Shown: positions 44,701 to 55,465, counted from the first letter of the stretch. The stretch is 64,000 nucleotides of DNA from Tretioscincus oriximinensis (GCA_022410635.1 JAJVDF010000216.1:1427585-1491584); one strand, 5' to 3'. Program-made: numbers and translations. The notes: a model not told the origin generated them from the sequence alone.

Positions 44701-47700
44701 TTGAATCACTAGCAACAGACAGCCTACCAGAGATCCCTGCACCACAGATGAGGCCTTTGGCAAGCATAACTGAGGAAGAAGATGAACAGGTATTAAATTG
44801 AGCTATCCGTGCAGGTGCAGGCGTCTCTCACCTGGGAGATCGGGTTTTGAAGCCCTGTGTTGGAAGTGGGGAGGGGTGAGCACTTTCCACTAGCCTGTAG
44901 CTCTAGCCAACCCAGCTATTCGAAAGCATGAATTGCAAGAAATTGCAACTGAATGCAAGTAGATACATGGGAACCACCAGAGCCTGGTGGGGAAGATAGA
45001 ATGGAAGCCTTCGGGCAAAATATATCCTTGTAAGCAGCTTTGAGTCCCTTTGAAAGGTGAGAAAAACGGGGTATAAGAACCAAGTTCTTCTTCTTCTTCT
45101 TAAATATTTTGCAGCTCACCAAAAGGAAAAGCAAGCACAGAACTTAATTAGGGCAGCTGAGAAAGATCGTGTGATGAGGCAATGCCCAGGCTCTATGGAA
45201 AGAGCTATAAATAAGACAAATTCAGAAGCAGTTGTAGCGGACAACAGATTCACACTTGCTTATGTTTATCTGTGTCTGCCTAGTGGGCCCACAGGGCGCT
45301 TCAATATTCTATAGCTGAAATTAAGCCAATTTCAGTTTATGTTGTGCTTCTTAATTGTTCTTGTCTGTGAGACAGGACACGCACACACACCAGCTTTTAT
45401 GGTCCTCCACAGCACAGTTGCACAATCATTTTCTCTCCCTCACCAAATAAAACCACTTTATTTTTCCCCTCCCTTTTCCACAGCTCTGGGAATCTGTTTT
45501 TATGAAGCTGCGCTCTTGTGCAAATATCAGCCAGGGCAGGATTCAGAATAAAATGTAGAAAGAGTAGAACTGAATTGTTCCTCATATTTTCCTTTTTATA
45601 CCTAACTTATGTGAGTGAGTGAGCTTAAAACAATAGGACAGCTTCACAAGTGTCTCTTAAGCAAAGAGAAAACAGCAGACATAATTTCTCCACCTTGGCA
45701 GTAACTGACAATGCACATGGTTGGTTGGAAGGGCTTTAGAAACTTAACTTTTCCTGCCTTTAAGTTCGGCTTCTATTCACAAAAAGTCCCAATCCCTGAC
45801 TGCAAAAAATATATGTAAAAAATCCAAGGCTAGAGGTTTGATGTGGAGAATGCCAGTGCAAAGAGAAAGGCACGGATAGCTCAGTTGCTTAGGAATTCGT
45901 CTCTGGTCTGGGAGATGGGGTTTCGAAGCCCTGTGTTGGAAGTGGGGAGGGGTGAGCACCTTCCACTATCCTGTAGCTCTAGCCAACCCAGCTATTCGAA
46001 AGCAGGAACTACAAGAAAATGCAACTGACTGCAAGTAAATACATGGGAACCACCATAGCCTGGTGGGGAAGATAGAATGTGAGCCTTCGGGCAAAATATA
46101 TCCTTGTAAGCCGCTTTGAGTCCCTTTGAAAGGTGAGAAAAGCGGGGTATAAGAACCAAGTTCTTGTTCTTGTTCTTGTTCTTGTTCTTCTTGTTCTTCT
46201 TCTTGTTCTTGTTCTTCTTGTTGTTGTTCTTCTTCTTCTTCTTTTTGAACAGGTTTAAACATGATATTAAAACAAGGCCAGAGAGCCTCTCTATGAATAT
46301 TCAGTGAAATGGCTGTTTTAGGCTGGGTCCATCGAGTATCGAGCAAGGAGGGGTAGTAATAGCAATATCAGAACATAAGAACATAAGAAGAGCCATACTG
46401 GATCAGGCCACAGCCCATCAAGTCCAGCATTCTGTGTCACACAGAGGCCCACCAGATGCACCTGGGCAGTCCAAACAGAGGAAAGCAAAATATGCTGCTC
46501 CTGTTCGTGACTCCCTGCAAATAGTATTTCAGGAGTCCTGCCTGTTGCTCCATCCCAGAGGCAACATCCAGACATCCATCCTAGTATCCATTTATACCCT
46601 TGGTGTCCATAAACCTGACTAATCCTGTCTTGATACTATCCAAGCTGTTAGCTACCACCACCTCTTCAGGAAGGAAATTCCACAGGCCGATGACCCCAAG
46701 AGGTATCACGCTGCCTTTTTCTTATTAATCTCTAAGATGCTGTGAGACCAGAGCTATGGACTCTTCCCCAGGTGCTGCAGGCATTCAGAGCTGCACCTGG
46801 TGAAAAGTCTTCCCTTCTATACTGGTTAAAGGGGCAAATTCCTATCCTGGTTTCTATGTGGGAACCCTGATCCAGCAAGGCTCCTTTCATTCATTGAAAG
46901 CAGGTGTTTCAATCGTCATTAGAAAGGATACTCAGGAACTGCCTCCAAATTGGAGATACAGCTGGGGAGTCAAAAGCAGGTTAGCGTCAGCTTGGGGTTC
47001 CCTACCCCCTTCTGCCCCATTTGATTTTCGGAGCCCTGAGCAAGATGGGGCCCCTGGGGACTTGCGTCCTCCTCCGTGGCCCTTGTCCCCTTGGCAGCCC
47101 AGGTCTACTGGAGGATCCCGGAACACGCGGGAAGCAGGAGAGGAGGGGACCGGGGGCAGAGTGGGGGCGGCTGGCGCGGGGCAGGGGGACCCACCAGCTT
47201 CCTGCCGGCGGCGGCGTCCTTACCTGGCACCGGGCGACCTCTTCGCCCTGCTGCCCCTCCAGGCCCTGCAGCTGCCTATGGAGGGCGTCGATGGCGGCGC
47301 GCAGGGCGTCGATCTCCGCCGAGCGGGACTGCAGGTGCCGCCGGTACTCGGCCGTCTCCTGGCGGATCCCGCGCAGCGTCTCTTGGTTGCGCCCGGCCAG
47401 CTCTGCCACCGAGGCGAACTTGGAGTGGTACCATTCCTCCGCCGCCTGCATGTTCTGCGCCGCCAGGCGCTCGTACTGCCCGCGGATGTCGCGCAGCGCG
47501 GCCGAGAGGTCCGACCTGGAGGCCCCCGACGGGCCCCGCAGGGTCCCCGAGGCCGCCGCCGCCGCCGCCGNTGCAGCCGCCATCTCGGCTTCGGCCACCA
47601 GCTCGGCGCGCTCCTCGTCCAGCAGCTTCTGCACGAAGACCAGCTCGGCTTGCAAGGAGCCGGCCGCCCCGTCGGCCTCGCTGGCAGCCAGGGCGGCGCG

Positions 47701-48264
47701 GGCGGCCTCTTGGCGCAGGCCGCGCAGGGTCTCCTGGGCGTCGAGGCGGCGCCGGGTCTCGTGAGCGCAGCGCTCCCGCAGCTGCCCGCACTCGTGGCTC
47801 AGGCGCTGCCGCTCGGCCTCCAGGCGCGCCTTCTCGCCCCCCTCCGCCTCCAGCAGCGCCCGCAGGCTGCGCGCCTCCTGCCGGTAGACCTGCGCCAGGC
47901 GCGCCGGCGTCCTCTCTTGCTCCCGCAGCGCCTCCAGCTCCCGCAGCAGCGCCCCGTTCCGCGCCTCCAGCTCCCGCACCCGCTCCACGTAGCTGGCGAA
48001 GCGGTCGTTGAGCGCCCCCAGCTGCGCCTTTTCCTGGGCGCGCAGCTCCAGCAGCTCCGCGTTCAGGCTGCTCACCTGCGCCAGGTCCAGGCGCGCCAGG
48101 GGCTCCGGCGAGGGGGCGGCCGGCGGCGGGCGGGCGGGGCCTCGACGGGGGGGCGCCGCTGGCGGCGAGAAAGTGACGCGCAAGGGCGGCCCAGCGACCC
48201 CGCTGCCGGCGCGGCCCCTTCCCCACGGCCGGCGGAAGCAGCCGAAGGCATCCGAGGACGCCAT
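41707..48264 (-). CDS. Neurofilament/alpha-internexin-type intermediate filament protein with a very short tail
   Basis: Three coding exons: 48264-47224 (347 codons, phase 0), 44045-43921 (125 nt) and 41767-41707, giving 408 aa. Introns are GT/AG (donors GTAAGG, GTAAGG; acceptors TACAG, CACAG). The head is Pro/Arg-rich. The rod opens with [16 protein letters not shown] (85-100), has the coil-2 segment [18 protein letters not shown] followed by EEWYHSKFA, and closes with [20 protein letters not shown] (370-389) and KLLEGEE (390-396). The tail is only 12 residues ([12 protein letters not shown]). The 125-nt second exon and the intron just before KLLEGEE match the type IV (NEFL/INA) gene layout, not type III. 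A polyalanine run with one undetermined base (47571) lies in linker L12. I know of no human gene at this spot. It may be an INA/NEF duplicate lost in mammals. Cytoplasmic filament function is inferred from family. Confidence 0.87.
43525..43750 (-). mobile_element. CORE/MIR-like SINE in filament gene intron 2
   Basis: It contains 'tgtgaagtaggtggggctgagag' and 'agcccaaggtcac'. Reverse orientation and diverged. It ends about 170 bases from exon 2. Confidence 0.7.
44640..45320 (+). repeat. Repeat family A split by a SINE, in filament gene intron 1
   Basis: The parts 44640-44800 and 45105-45320 align to 11140-11475, interrupted by the TTC-tailed SINE. Key shared strings are 'gacagcctaccagag', 'aacttaattagggcagctgag' and 'acttgcttatgtttatc'. 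Class unknown. Confidence 0.5.
44805..45102 (+). mobile_element. tRNA-derived SINE with TTC-repeat tail, copy 2
   Basis: Near-identical to the 18777 copy from 'cacctgggagatcgggtttt' to the TTC tail. The first 30 bases of the head are replaced. It is inserted in repeat A. Confidence 0.85.
45868..46248 (+). mobile_element. tRNA-derived SINE with TTC/TTG-repeat tail, copy 3
   Basis: Full head ('acggatagctcagttgcttagg') and body. The tail is expanded to about 85 bases of mixed TTCTTG/TTC repeats (46160-46245). Confidence 0.88.
46371..46702 (-). mobile_element. CR1 LINE 3' end in filament gene intron 1
   Basis: It starts 'agaacataagaacataagaag' and runs through the 3' UTR and the last part of the coding end ('ggaaattccacaggccgatgacc'). 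Little diverged. Confidence 0.87.
46735..46870. mobile_element. Palindromic MITE fragment (GGGTTACC family)
   Basis: It contains 'ggtgctgcaggcattcagagctgcacctggtgaaaag' in two halves and 'cctatcctggtttctatgtgggaaccctg' at its right end. Confidence 0.65.
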
Positions 48265-48401
48265 CCTGCCCACGGCGTGGAGAGGAGCCGCTGGCGGTGG
48301 CCGCGACCGCCCCCCCCCCCACCCGTCCCCAACGCGGTGAGCGCAGCCGCTCCGCACCAGCCCCGCGCTGCTCTGCGCCAAATGCTGCAGAGGAGGAAGC
48401 G

Positions 48402-48437
48402 CTTTTATAGACAGGCGCGTGGAGCCCGGCAGCCAAT
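48402..48437 (-). promoter_or_regulatory. Core promoter of the filament gene: TATA box and CCAAT box
   Basis: On the minus strand CTATAAAAG lies at 48410-48402, about 140 bases before the start codon. An inverted CCAAT box (ccaat at 48433-48437 on the plus strand) lies 23 bases further upstream. Transcription would be expected to start near 48375. Surrounding sequence is CpG-rich. Confidence 0.7.
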
Positions 48438-49014
48438 CAGCGCGCGCCGAAGTCCAAGCAGGCGGGGACTCGAAAGGACTTTTGTGCGGGGGATTGGGGG
48501 AGTAGAGAGCTATTTCGGGCGCTGCCCACCCCCACCCCGAATCCTCTCCCGAGGGGCTGCTGCATCTCCTTCCCCCCGCTGACGTCTCCCTTGCGTCTGG
48601 CTGGAGCTCCGTTTACAAGGATGGCAGCAAAGAAATGCTGGGCTCATGGGGGTGGGGGGACTGCAATGGCGCCAGCAAATTACACGGCCGGAGGGGGGGG
48701 GGGGCGGGAGGCTTTCCTGCCAGCACCAGCCTTTGCAGAGATCCAGCGGGCGCTGCAATACCGGCTCTGACCACTAAGCGTCGATCTTGCCTCGGGAATT
48801 CATCTGTTTTGTGTCTCCCACCCGCTCCACGCGCCTCTGACGGAGCTGCTCAGTGCGCCCGCTGCCTACCTCCCCCCCGCCGCCGCCGCCGCCATCACTG
48901 GATCCAGACGTGGCTCTGATGAGAGCGAAGTGACCACAACTGGCTAAGGCCAGGCGAAGGGCAGAGCCAATTGGCCAAAGGAGGCGAAGCGGGGACGGGT
49001 GGATAGGCAGCAGT
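48438..49014. other. CpG-rich spacer upstream of the filament gene
   Basis: CpG-dense with a CCG trinucleotide run (about 48878-48894) and a G homopolymer near 48693. No coding signal recognised. Confidence 0.5.
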
Positions 49015-49265
49015 GAAAGGCTCAGTGGCACAGCGGTTAAAAGCCCTGGAGTTCTAACAGAGGTACCGAGGTCGAGGTCATGGAGAGTTGGCCTCAGCTC
49101 TAGCCAACCCAGCTATTCAGAAGCAACAAATTGCGATTAGATAATGGGGATCGTCACAGCGTGGTGGAGAAGAGAGAAAGAATGCAAACCTTGTGGCGAA
49201 AAACAAGCTTGTGAGTCCCTTCAGGTGAGAAAAACGGAGTATAAAAAACCAGTTCTTCTTCTTCT
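49015..49265 (+). mobile_element. tRNA-derived SINE with TTC tail, diverged copy 4
   Basis: The head 'ggctcagtggcacagcggttaaaag' and body 'ctctagccaacccagctattcagaag' lead into 'aaaaaccagttcttcttcttct'. It is a subfamily relative of the other three copies. Confidence 0.75.
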
Positions 49266-49762
49266 CCTACAAACACAAGTGTCTCCGGAGACTTCCTGCC
49301 TTGAGCTTCGAACTGGTCGCCTTGGACTCCCAGCTTCGATGCGCCCTTCCATTAAGATCTGCCCAGGAGGCCCTGGCTACGTCACCACTGGGAGCCCCAA
49401 AAGGGGCGGGGCTTGGGGCGGGGCCTCCTCAGTGCTGGCACCCAAGCTGTCCAGTAGTGTCCCCTCGAGGCGCTCCAAGCGTCGTCTCGGCCGCCGCCTA
49501 GCCCGGGTTCGGAAGGCCCTGCGCACTGCCGGGGCTCGGCGGAGCTTTTTCAGCACCTTGGACAGATCTCACAGGTGACCCAGGCTCGGCGGTGTCCCCG
49601 GCAGCCCGCCGCTCCCTGCAGCTGCGGGTTGGGCGGCCTGGGATTGCCCGCGGGTCGGCGCCACGCCAGGGCCTGGCTAGGGCTTCCTCGGCCGGGGCAG
49701 GCAGAGGAAGGGGGACAGGCTGAAACAGAGGCCGTTCGCATGTGGAACAGACGCTTCAACGT

Positions 49763-49768
49763 TTTATT
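49763..49768 (-). promoter_or_regulatory. TLX2 polyadenylation signal
   Basis: AATAAA on the minus strand (tttatt on plus), 107 bases below the TLX2 stop codon. The short 3' UTR this implies is plausible but untested. Confidence 0.6.
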
Positions 49769-49874
49769 ATTCCAAGACTATAAATTAACCACCGGGGAAA
49801 GGGGAGCCGGGTCCTTCAGATCCGCAGGGTCTTTTCCTCCGTAGGTGGTGGCCCCTCCCGAGCGGCGACTCCGC

Positions 49875-51858
49875 TCACACCAGGGAAGCGGCTGCGCCCG
49901 AGACGGAGGTGACCTTGTGATTCTCCGCCCAGGGCTGCAAACTCTGCAGGGCGAAGAGGGAGGCGTTGTGCAGGCAGAGCGGGTCCGGCTGCAGCGGGGG
50001 CCCGAGGTTCTTCTGGAAGGCCTCCTGCTGCAGGTGCATCATCAGCCGGCTGGCCTGCTGGCGCTCGGCGTCCCTCTCTTCAGCTGTCTGTCGCCTGAGG
50101 GGGAGCAGAAGAGCAGAAGGGCCTCTAAGGCTCCGTCCACAAATCACTGATTGATGCCGCTATACTGGGATATTCCACGAAAAAGCTCTGTGAAGGCTGC
50201 TTCATGGTGGAATACCCAATTGGTCCCTATTCTCTCACACAAAGTGGCCCAGCTAGGCGGGAACAAAACCTTCACCAGCCAATGGGATTTCAGGAATCTT
50301 CCCGGAAGCAGGATGGAGAGATCCCTCCCAGGATCCCACCCTTGGCTTCCACGAACTTGCCTAATTCTGTCTTGAAGTTCTCCAGGCCGCTGGCTACCAC
50401 CCCCCACCCCCCTTCTGGAAGTAAATTCCACAGACCAATGAAGGCCCCCCTGGTGTAAACAAAGTATTTTTCCCGCCTGCCCTAACACTTTTTGCGCATT
50501 GGCTTCAAGGAATGCCCGCTGGTTTGGGTTGTGTGATAGAGAAAAGAGGAGGCCGGGGGGGGGGGGGGGCAGGAGGGGTCAGAGGCAAAGGAGCAGCATA
50601 AGACAGGGGCTGCTGGGCAGGACAGCCAGTCTTTCCCTGGGTGGATGCAGAAGGACCAGTTGCTGCCCAGTTGGCAACGTTTATTGGGGGGACCCTAGGG
50701 GCCAGGACACTCAGAGCTTCCCCTAGGAGAGACAGGCAGTGGGGGTAGGTGGGCTGTGTGCCCCACTGACGCCCCCAGCCAAGGCAAAAGCCACCGAGCA
50801 ACTACCGCCCAACTAACTCCCCCCTCCGCCCCGCCCCCCCGTACCTCCACTTGGTGCGCCGGTTCTGGAACCACGTCTTGACTTGGGCGTCGGTCATCTT
50901 CAAGCCCTTGGCCACCACCGCCCGTTCGGCCGACGCCAGGTACTTCTGCCGGTGGAACCGCTTCTCCAGCTCGCAGATCTGCGCCCTGGAGAAGGACGTG
51001 CGCGGCTTCTTGCGCTTGGGGGGCGTCCGGTTCTGGTAGGGGTGGCCGATGCGCCGGGACACCGGGAAGGCAGGCAGCGCCGCTGTGGGACAAGCAAGGG
51101 CGTGAGGGCAGCCGGGAAGGGCACCGCGGGGGGCGCCAACGCAGCCTCCCCACCCCCCACCCCAGAGATGCCCCTCGCCCCTCGCTTCCCTCCCGAGCGC
51201 CCCGCGGACCGGCGGCTCCGCTCTCTTTCCTCCAGGCACCTCTGCGTCCCTGGATCTCCTCGCCAGTCCTTCCCCCTATTCGAAAGGAAGCCTTGCCGCT
51301 GGATTGCAATGGGGCGCGGGAGATGCACCCAGGAAGACCCCTGTGCGGCCCCAAGGAAGCCCCCAGGCCGCTTGCCCTGCGGTCCTCTGGCTCTCCATGG
51401 CACGAGTTCTACGCGGTGGGAGGCAGGAAAGGCCCCTCCCGCGGGGCAATGCAAGGGCCGCCTTGGGCTCGCTCTCCGCGCGCCTCACCTGCCATCCGCT
51501 CCTTGGCGAGCCCTCGGTTGCCGTCCATCCAGGGAAAAGGAAGCCCGGTTCCCCCGGGGGGCGGCCCAGCAGCAGGGACCGGTCGGTGCGCGGGGACGCG
51601 GATCACCCCGCCGGTGCTGGGGCAAAGCCCTGGGGGAGCGTAAGTACAGGCGGACCGATAGCCTGCCACGCACGGCGCGGCCAGAAGTGCCGCCTCCGCT
51701 TCTCCGTGTTCCCCGACGGCGGCTAAACAGCCGCCTAGTTGGCCTTGGTGCGCCTGCGGTGCTGGCTGCGGACACCCCAGGATCCGGTCGATACCGAAGC
51801 GGATGGGCTCCTGGGGGGGCGGGGAGGGCGGGAGCCCCTCCTGGCCCAGCGGCTCCAT
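49875..51858 (-). CDS. TLX2: TLX2, T-cell leukemia homeobox 2 transcription factor
   Basis: Three exons: 51858-51489, 51082-50845 and 50094-49875. All junctions are GT/AG (donors GTGAGG, GTACGG; acceptors CCACAG, CCTCAG), giving 275 aa (human about 284). The N-terminus begins MEPLG and has the eh1 repressor motif FGIDRIL (21-27). The block [11 protein letters not shown] and FPWMD follow. The homeodomain spans about 147-206 with WFQNRR (194-199) and threonine at homeodomain position 47 (T193), the TLX signature. The C-terminus has [15 protein letters not shown] and the [13 protein letters not shown] block. TLX2 is a nuclear repressor/activator needed in enteric neurons and other neural crest derivatives in mammals. 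DQX1 in convergent orientation nearby supports TLX2 over TLX1 or TLX3. Intron 2 contains an old CR1 fragment. Confidence 0.97.
50138..50545 (-). mobile_element. Old CR1 fragment in TLX2 intron 2
   Basis: It has 'cttgcctaattctgtcttgaag', 'ggaagtaaattccacagaccaatga' and 'gtgtgatagagaaaa', the CR1 C-terminal coding layout. Its left end (50138-50180) carries a MITE-like 'ccgtccacaaatcactgatt' piece. Confidence 0.7.
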
Positions 51859-52745
51859 CCCTTGCCGGCCCCAGAGACGGGATCTTCCAGGCCTCAGGGC
51901 AGGGCGGCATCGCCACTGGGGNGCCCCATGGGGGTCGCCTTGCCCCTCCAGCAGCCACAAAAGCGCGGGCGCCGCTGTCCACCGAGACTGGCCGAACCAG
52001 CGGCTCCGCCCGCCGGCTGGACATACCCCGGACAGCCCAGCGGGGGCGCAGCCTGAGCTGGTGCTTTTCCCCGATACTCCCCCTGGCGCCTGCCAAAATC
52101 TCCAGCTGCAGTTCTCTGATTGGCGGTCCCTGGCGCTGATTGACAGGTCCCTGGACCGAGGGGCGGGGCGAAGAGGGCCCCGGAGGACGCCGCCCTGTCC
52201 CCTCCACCCCCTCTTCGTCATCCGCTTGACCCAAACTTGGAGGAGGGAGGGGACCGGCCACCCCCCTCCCACGGGGGAACGGAGCTCGGGAGTCGCCAGT
52301 GCCCAATCTGGGGCCCCTCTGCTGCCCATATATGCACACCTGACCCATCGCCGTCCTGTCTTGCTGTCCTGCAGCCGTCGGACTCGTGACATGCGGGCCT
52401 CTGTTTCTCGGGCGACGGACCGCAAGGGAAACCTCCGGCCCCCACCCCTCCAGAGGGGGCGCCCGCTTCCCCAGCACCAAGGCCGGTTAATATTCCACTG
52501 CCCCTGCGAGGACAACGCTGGGATCCTCCCAGGTTTACCGGGACAACCAGTTTCGTGGGATTTTGAAGGGGGGCAGAAACCAGAACCACGTCTAGGGGCA
52601 GATTTCCACGATGGAGGGTCTTATTCTGGGTCCAGAAAAAGCCAGCGAAGGAGTCTAGGAGCCCCTTGGAGACTGACAAGAAAGAAGAAGGAGGAGAAGA
52701 AAAGAAGAAAAAGAGGAAAAAGAAGGACGGCATAAGACGGCTCCT
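51859..52745 (-). promoter_or_regulatory. TLX2 upstream CpG-rich promoter region
   Basis: CpG-dense sequence upstream of the TLX2 start. It contains a CCAAT-type element (attgg, 52119-52123 region) and a perfect PBX-MEIS/PREP consensus TGATTGACAG at 52137-52146, about 280 bases before the ATG. The long frames on both strands here are GC-rich chance ORFs. Confidence 0.6.
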
Positions 52746-54110
52746 TCTTCTGGTGCTGGTCTATGGAAGTTCCTGCTGCCTCCCTTTTTCTAGTTCGTCT
52801 TCCTACCAGAGCCCCTTGCTAGACAAGGCAGATATCTAAACCCAGGCTGCTGACCCGCGCAGGATATATGTCTGCATGGGAGTCCCACCCCATGGCTCCT
52901 GCAGGCGCCATCGCGGGTTATCAGCAACGCAGTCGCTGCAAACCTGCGTCCTTCCGTGTTCAATGAGAGCCGCTTTCCGCAGCTCTCATGGCGCAGCCCA
53001 CTTTGAACCCGCTTTTTCCCCCGCGTGTGCCCTAAGCGGAGGAGGCTGAGCTCGTATGGCAAAGGCAGACCGGGAGACACGTGACACGGAAGGTAAGTCT
53101 TGACCATTATGTGGCGGGATTACTTGCCTCTCCCGCGCCTCTTAGCCCCCAAGTGTGCCTGCAGCCAAGCTTGTTCATCGCAGACAGCTATCCAAAGGGT
53201 CGAGCTGGGTGGCTCGCCCACCTGCAGCATGTTCCGAGCGTCTACCTGCCACCTGACCCGCCCTAAAGATCCCCGAAGGCAGAGGAGTGAAGGCCAGGGT
53301 ACCCACGCCGCGGAAGGCCCGGCGTTACAGCGCCTCAAGGAGCCAAGCCTGGCGCCCGGGGCTCTGGGCCTTGGATCAGTGGGTGGCCTGTGCTTGTGCC
53401 ATGGGGGCGGCGTGTCCCCGGGGGCTTCGGCTCTTCCACGCAGCTGCCTGGAGTCCGGCTCAATGTCCAGGAGATACCTTCGCTAGGCGCGGAATTCTTT
53501 CCCCTTCGTTGGGCATTTCGCTCTGGATCTGCCTTTGCCCTGAGGGTCGGGGCCAGTGCTGGGGAAGGGCTCTATACCCCATGCAGACATGACACCCAAA
53601 GCCCACCGGTTGTCGGGTCCCTCGGATATTCTTTGGACAAAGCTGCATTGGCCCTCGGATGCCCACCAAGATTCTCCTTGGCAGACGCAGCCGAAGGGCA
53701 GCACGACCATCTCCACTTGGTGGCCGAAAGCTGTTTGGGGGGACTGACCTCTCTGGGGCTACAGGACACTAAGCGTCCCCCTTTCTCCGCGGCCACGAGG
53801 GTGAGGAAAGGCCCCACAGCTACGGTGCCCTCGCCTTGGCCTAGCGTGTGGACCCGTCCTGCATCCCTTCTCCTAGACCAGGTTGCCCAGGTGAGGAAAA
53901 GGAGACGAGCACAGTCCACTGCACAACCACCGAGGTGCCCCGTAGGGTTCGGGAGTTGCCTCTTTCCAACTCCCAGAGGCTTCCAGGACTGCGGGTTGGG
54001 ACATCTCGTGCCCACAGGTTGATCAGAAGGCAAGGCTAGCCGACTGCCTTCCAACCAACAGAGAATAACGCCAGCCAGGACAGGCTCACAGGCGGATCCT
54101 TCGCATCAGT
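52746..54110. other. GC-rich spacer right of TLX2, no gene recognised
   Basis: Frames of 128-210 aa at 53100-54054 overlap on both strands with no domain, splice pattern or composition to favour one. The next gene expected from human order (PCGF1) is not seen. Confidence 0.5.
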
Positions 54111-54114
54111 AGCC

Positions 54115-54930
54115 TCCTCTTTACCCCTGGAGTTCCCAACACTTCTCTTGGGTCACTGCACCAACAGGATCACAAGCCCCAAGCNACACACACACAGCCA
54201 TGGCCATTAGCATGGCAGGACTCGATTCTGAAGGAGAGGCAAATGCAGCCACATCGATCCATCGTATGTGGACATGGTGGTGTGGTCGCACCCTGGTCTT
54301 TGCTGTGTGTGTTCCCACAGGAGGAAACAGCCTTGCGGATGGTGTGCCTCCAGTCCACCCAAATAGGGCACTGACAGTGGCCAATATAGCAGACATCACG
54401 GGACTGCTTTCACCAGGCCCTTGCATCTCTCCTTGAGTGCCCCTCTGTCGTGGGGGCCACAGGCGAGCTCTCCATACAGTGCAACCTCGGGCAGCTGATG
54501 TTCCTTCATCCTGGAGATGTGCCCCATGCAACAGAACTGCTTCTTCAGTAGCATGGCCTTGATACCGGTGACTTCTACGGGTTGAAGGGCTGCGATGCTG
54601 ATGATGAAGTCACTCAGGGTATGCGCAGGCAGGTGTGGAGGTATCACCGATGGAAGCCCTCAAGGAATCACAGATGGTGCCTGTAGATGAGCCACATTTC
54701 AGACCCATACAGGAAATTGGACAGAACCAGAGCACTGATCTACATGCTTTTCTTTCGGTGTTTGTTTTTCCAGAGTCTGAAGGTGCTGCTGCCTTTGCAA
54801 GTCTATCATCAATCTCTTTGCCAGCTTTTTTAGTGATCTGTGAAGGGTGGAAATCTGCCTGAGGTTTAGTTTGGTGCAGAACCACTGTCATCTTCAAACT
54901 AACTTCTAGTCCAAAGAGCCTCAGCAAAGT
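54115..54930 (-). mobile_element. Degraded LINE reverse transcriptase C-terminus (non-CR1 lineage)
   Basis: Minus-strand pieces in order are 'LFGLEVSLKMTVVLHQ' (near 54920-54870), 'EIDDRLAKA' (near 54810), 'MLLKKQFCCMGHISRMKEHQ LP...LYGELACG' (near 54565-54455) and a C-terminal Cys/His segment near 54270-54210. This matches the layout of non-LTR LINE proteins with a GHxxRM...LYGEL block. Frameshifts and stops break it. The clade is not certain. Confidence 0.65.
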
Positions 54931-55104
54931 AGGACGATATACACTACAGGGCTGTTTTTATGTGGGAGACAAAGGCAGTGCGGTCAACAAAGTGTAGCTC
55001 TCAAGCAAGTTGGTTCATAGTTTTGGCGTGGGAAGAGATTCTGTCTGATACTGCAGGGCAAATTCCATGAGTTTGTAGCTCCCAATATTCCTACTGCAAT
55101 TTAA

Positions 55105-55253
55105 GGCTGCATCCACACATCACTTATTTATTCCATTATGATTGGATATGCCACAATAAAACGCGGATATTTTGGAATAAGCCAATCCACACAATGCTTT
55201 ATTGTGTAATATCCAACGATAATGGAATAAATAAGTGATGTATGGATGCAGCC
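55105..55253. mobile_element. Full palindromic MITE (GGCTGCATCCACACATCAC family)
   Basis: The whole 149 bases form one fold-back. The left arm from 'ggctgcatccacacatcact' pairs with the right arm ending 'agtgatgtatggatgcagcc' through about 73 bases with scattered mismatches and almost no loop. A second copy lies at 59456-59584. Confidence 0.8.
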
Positions 55254-55465
55254 AAGTTATGTCCACATCTGCACATAGTCTGTTACCTGTTCTTGGTTGA
55301 TTCAAGATACCTATTGCTAGTGTGGATGAGGTATCCTGGCAGCAGCAATGCCCATAGGGCAGTGGAATCACCCAATTGTCCGTAAATTGCCCAAAAGCAG
55401 CTATGGTCGTGCCAGACACACACCCCTGCCAGTTTTGCCAACTCAGTTTGCAGGTCTACGTATCT

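Noticed and set aside
47002..47223. Continuation of the filament protein past VARCQ
   Set aside because: A GTAAGG donor follows the CAG codon exactly at the type IV intron position, and the read-through sequence is Pro/Arg-rich with no rod heptads.
46858..48582. 574-aa plus-strand open frame, the longest in the window
   Set aside because: It is antisense to filament gene exon 1 and its intron, is a GC-rich shadow with Arg/Pro/Ala bias and contains no domain. The minus strand carries clear rod motifs and splice sites.
50883..52515. Long frames of 300-418 aa on both strands around TLX2
   Set aside because: They overlap TLX2 exons in wrong frames or lie in its CpG-rich promoter. Low stop density in GC-rich DNA explains them.
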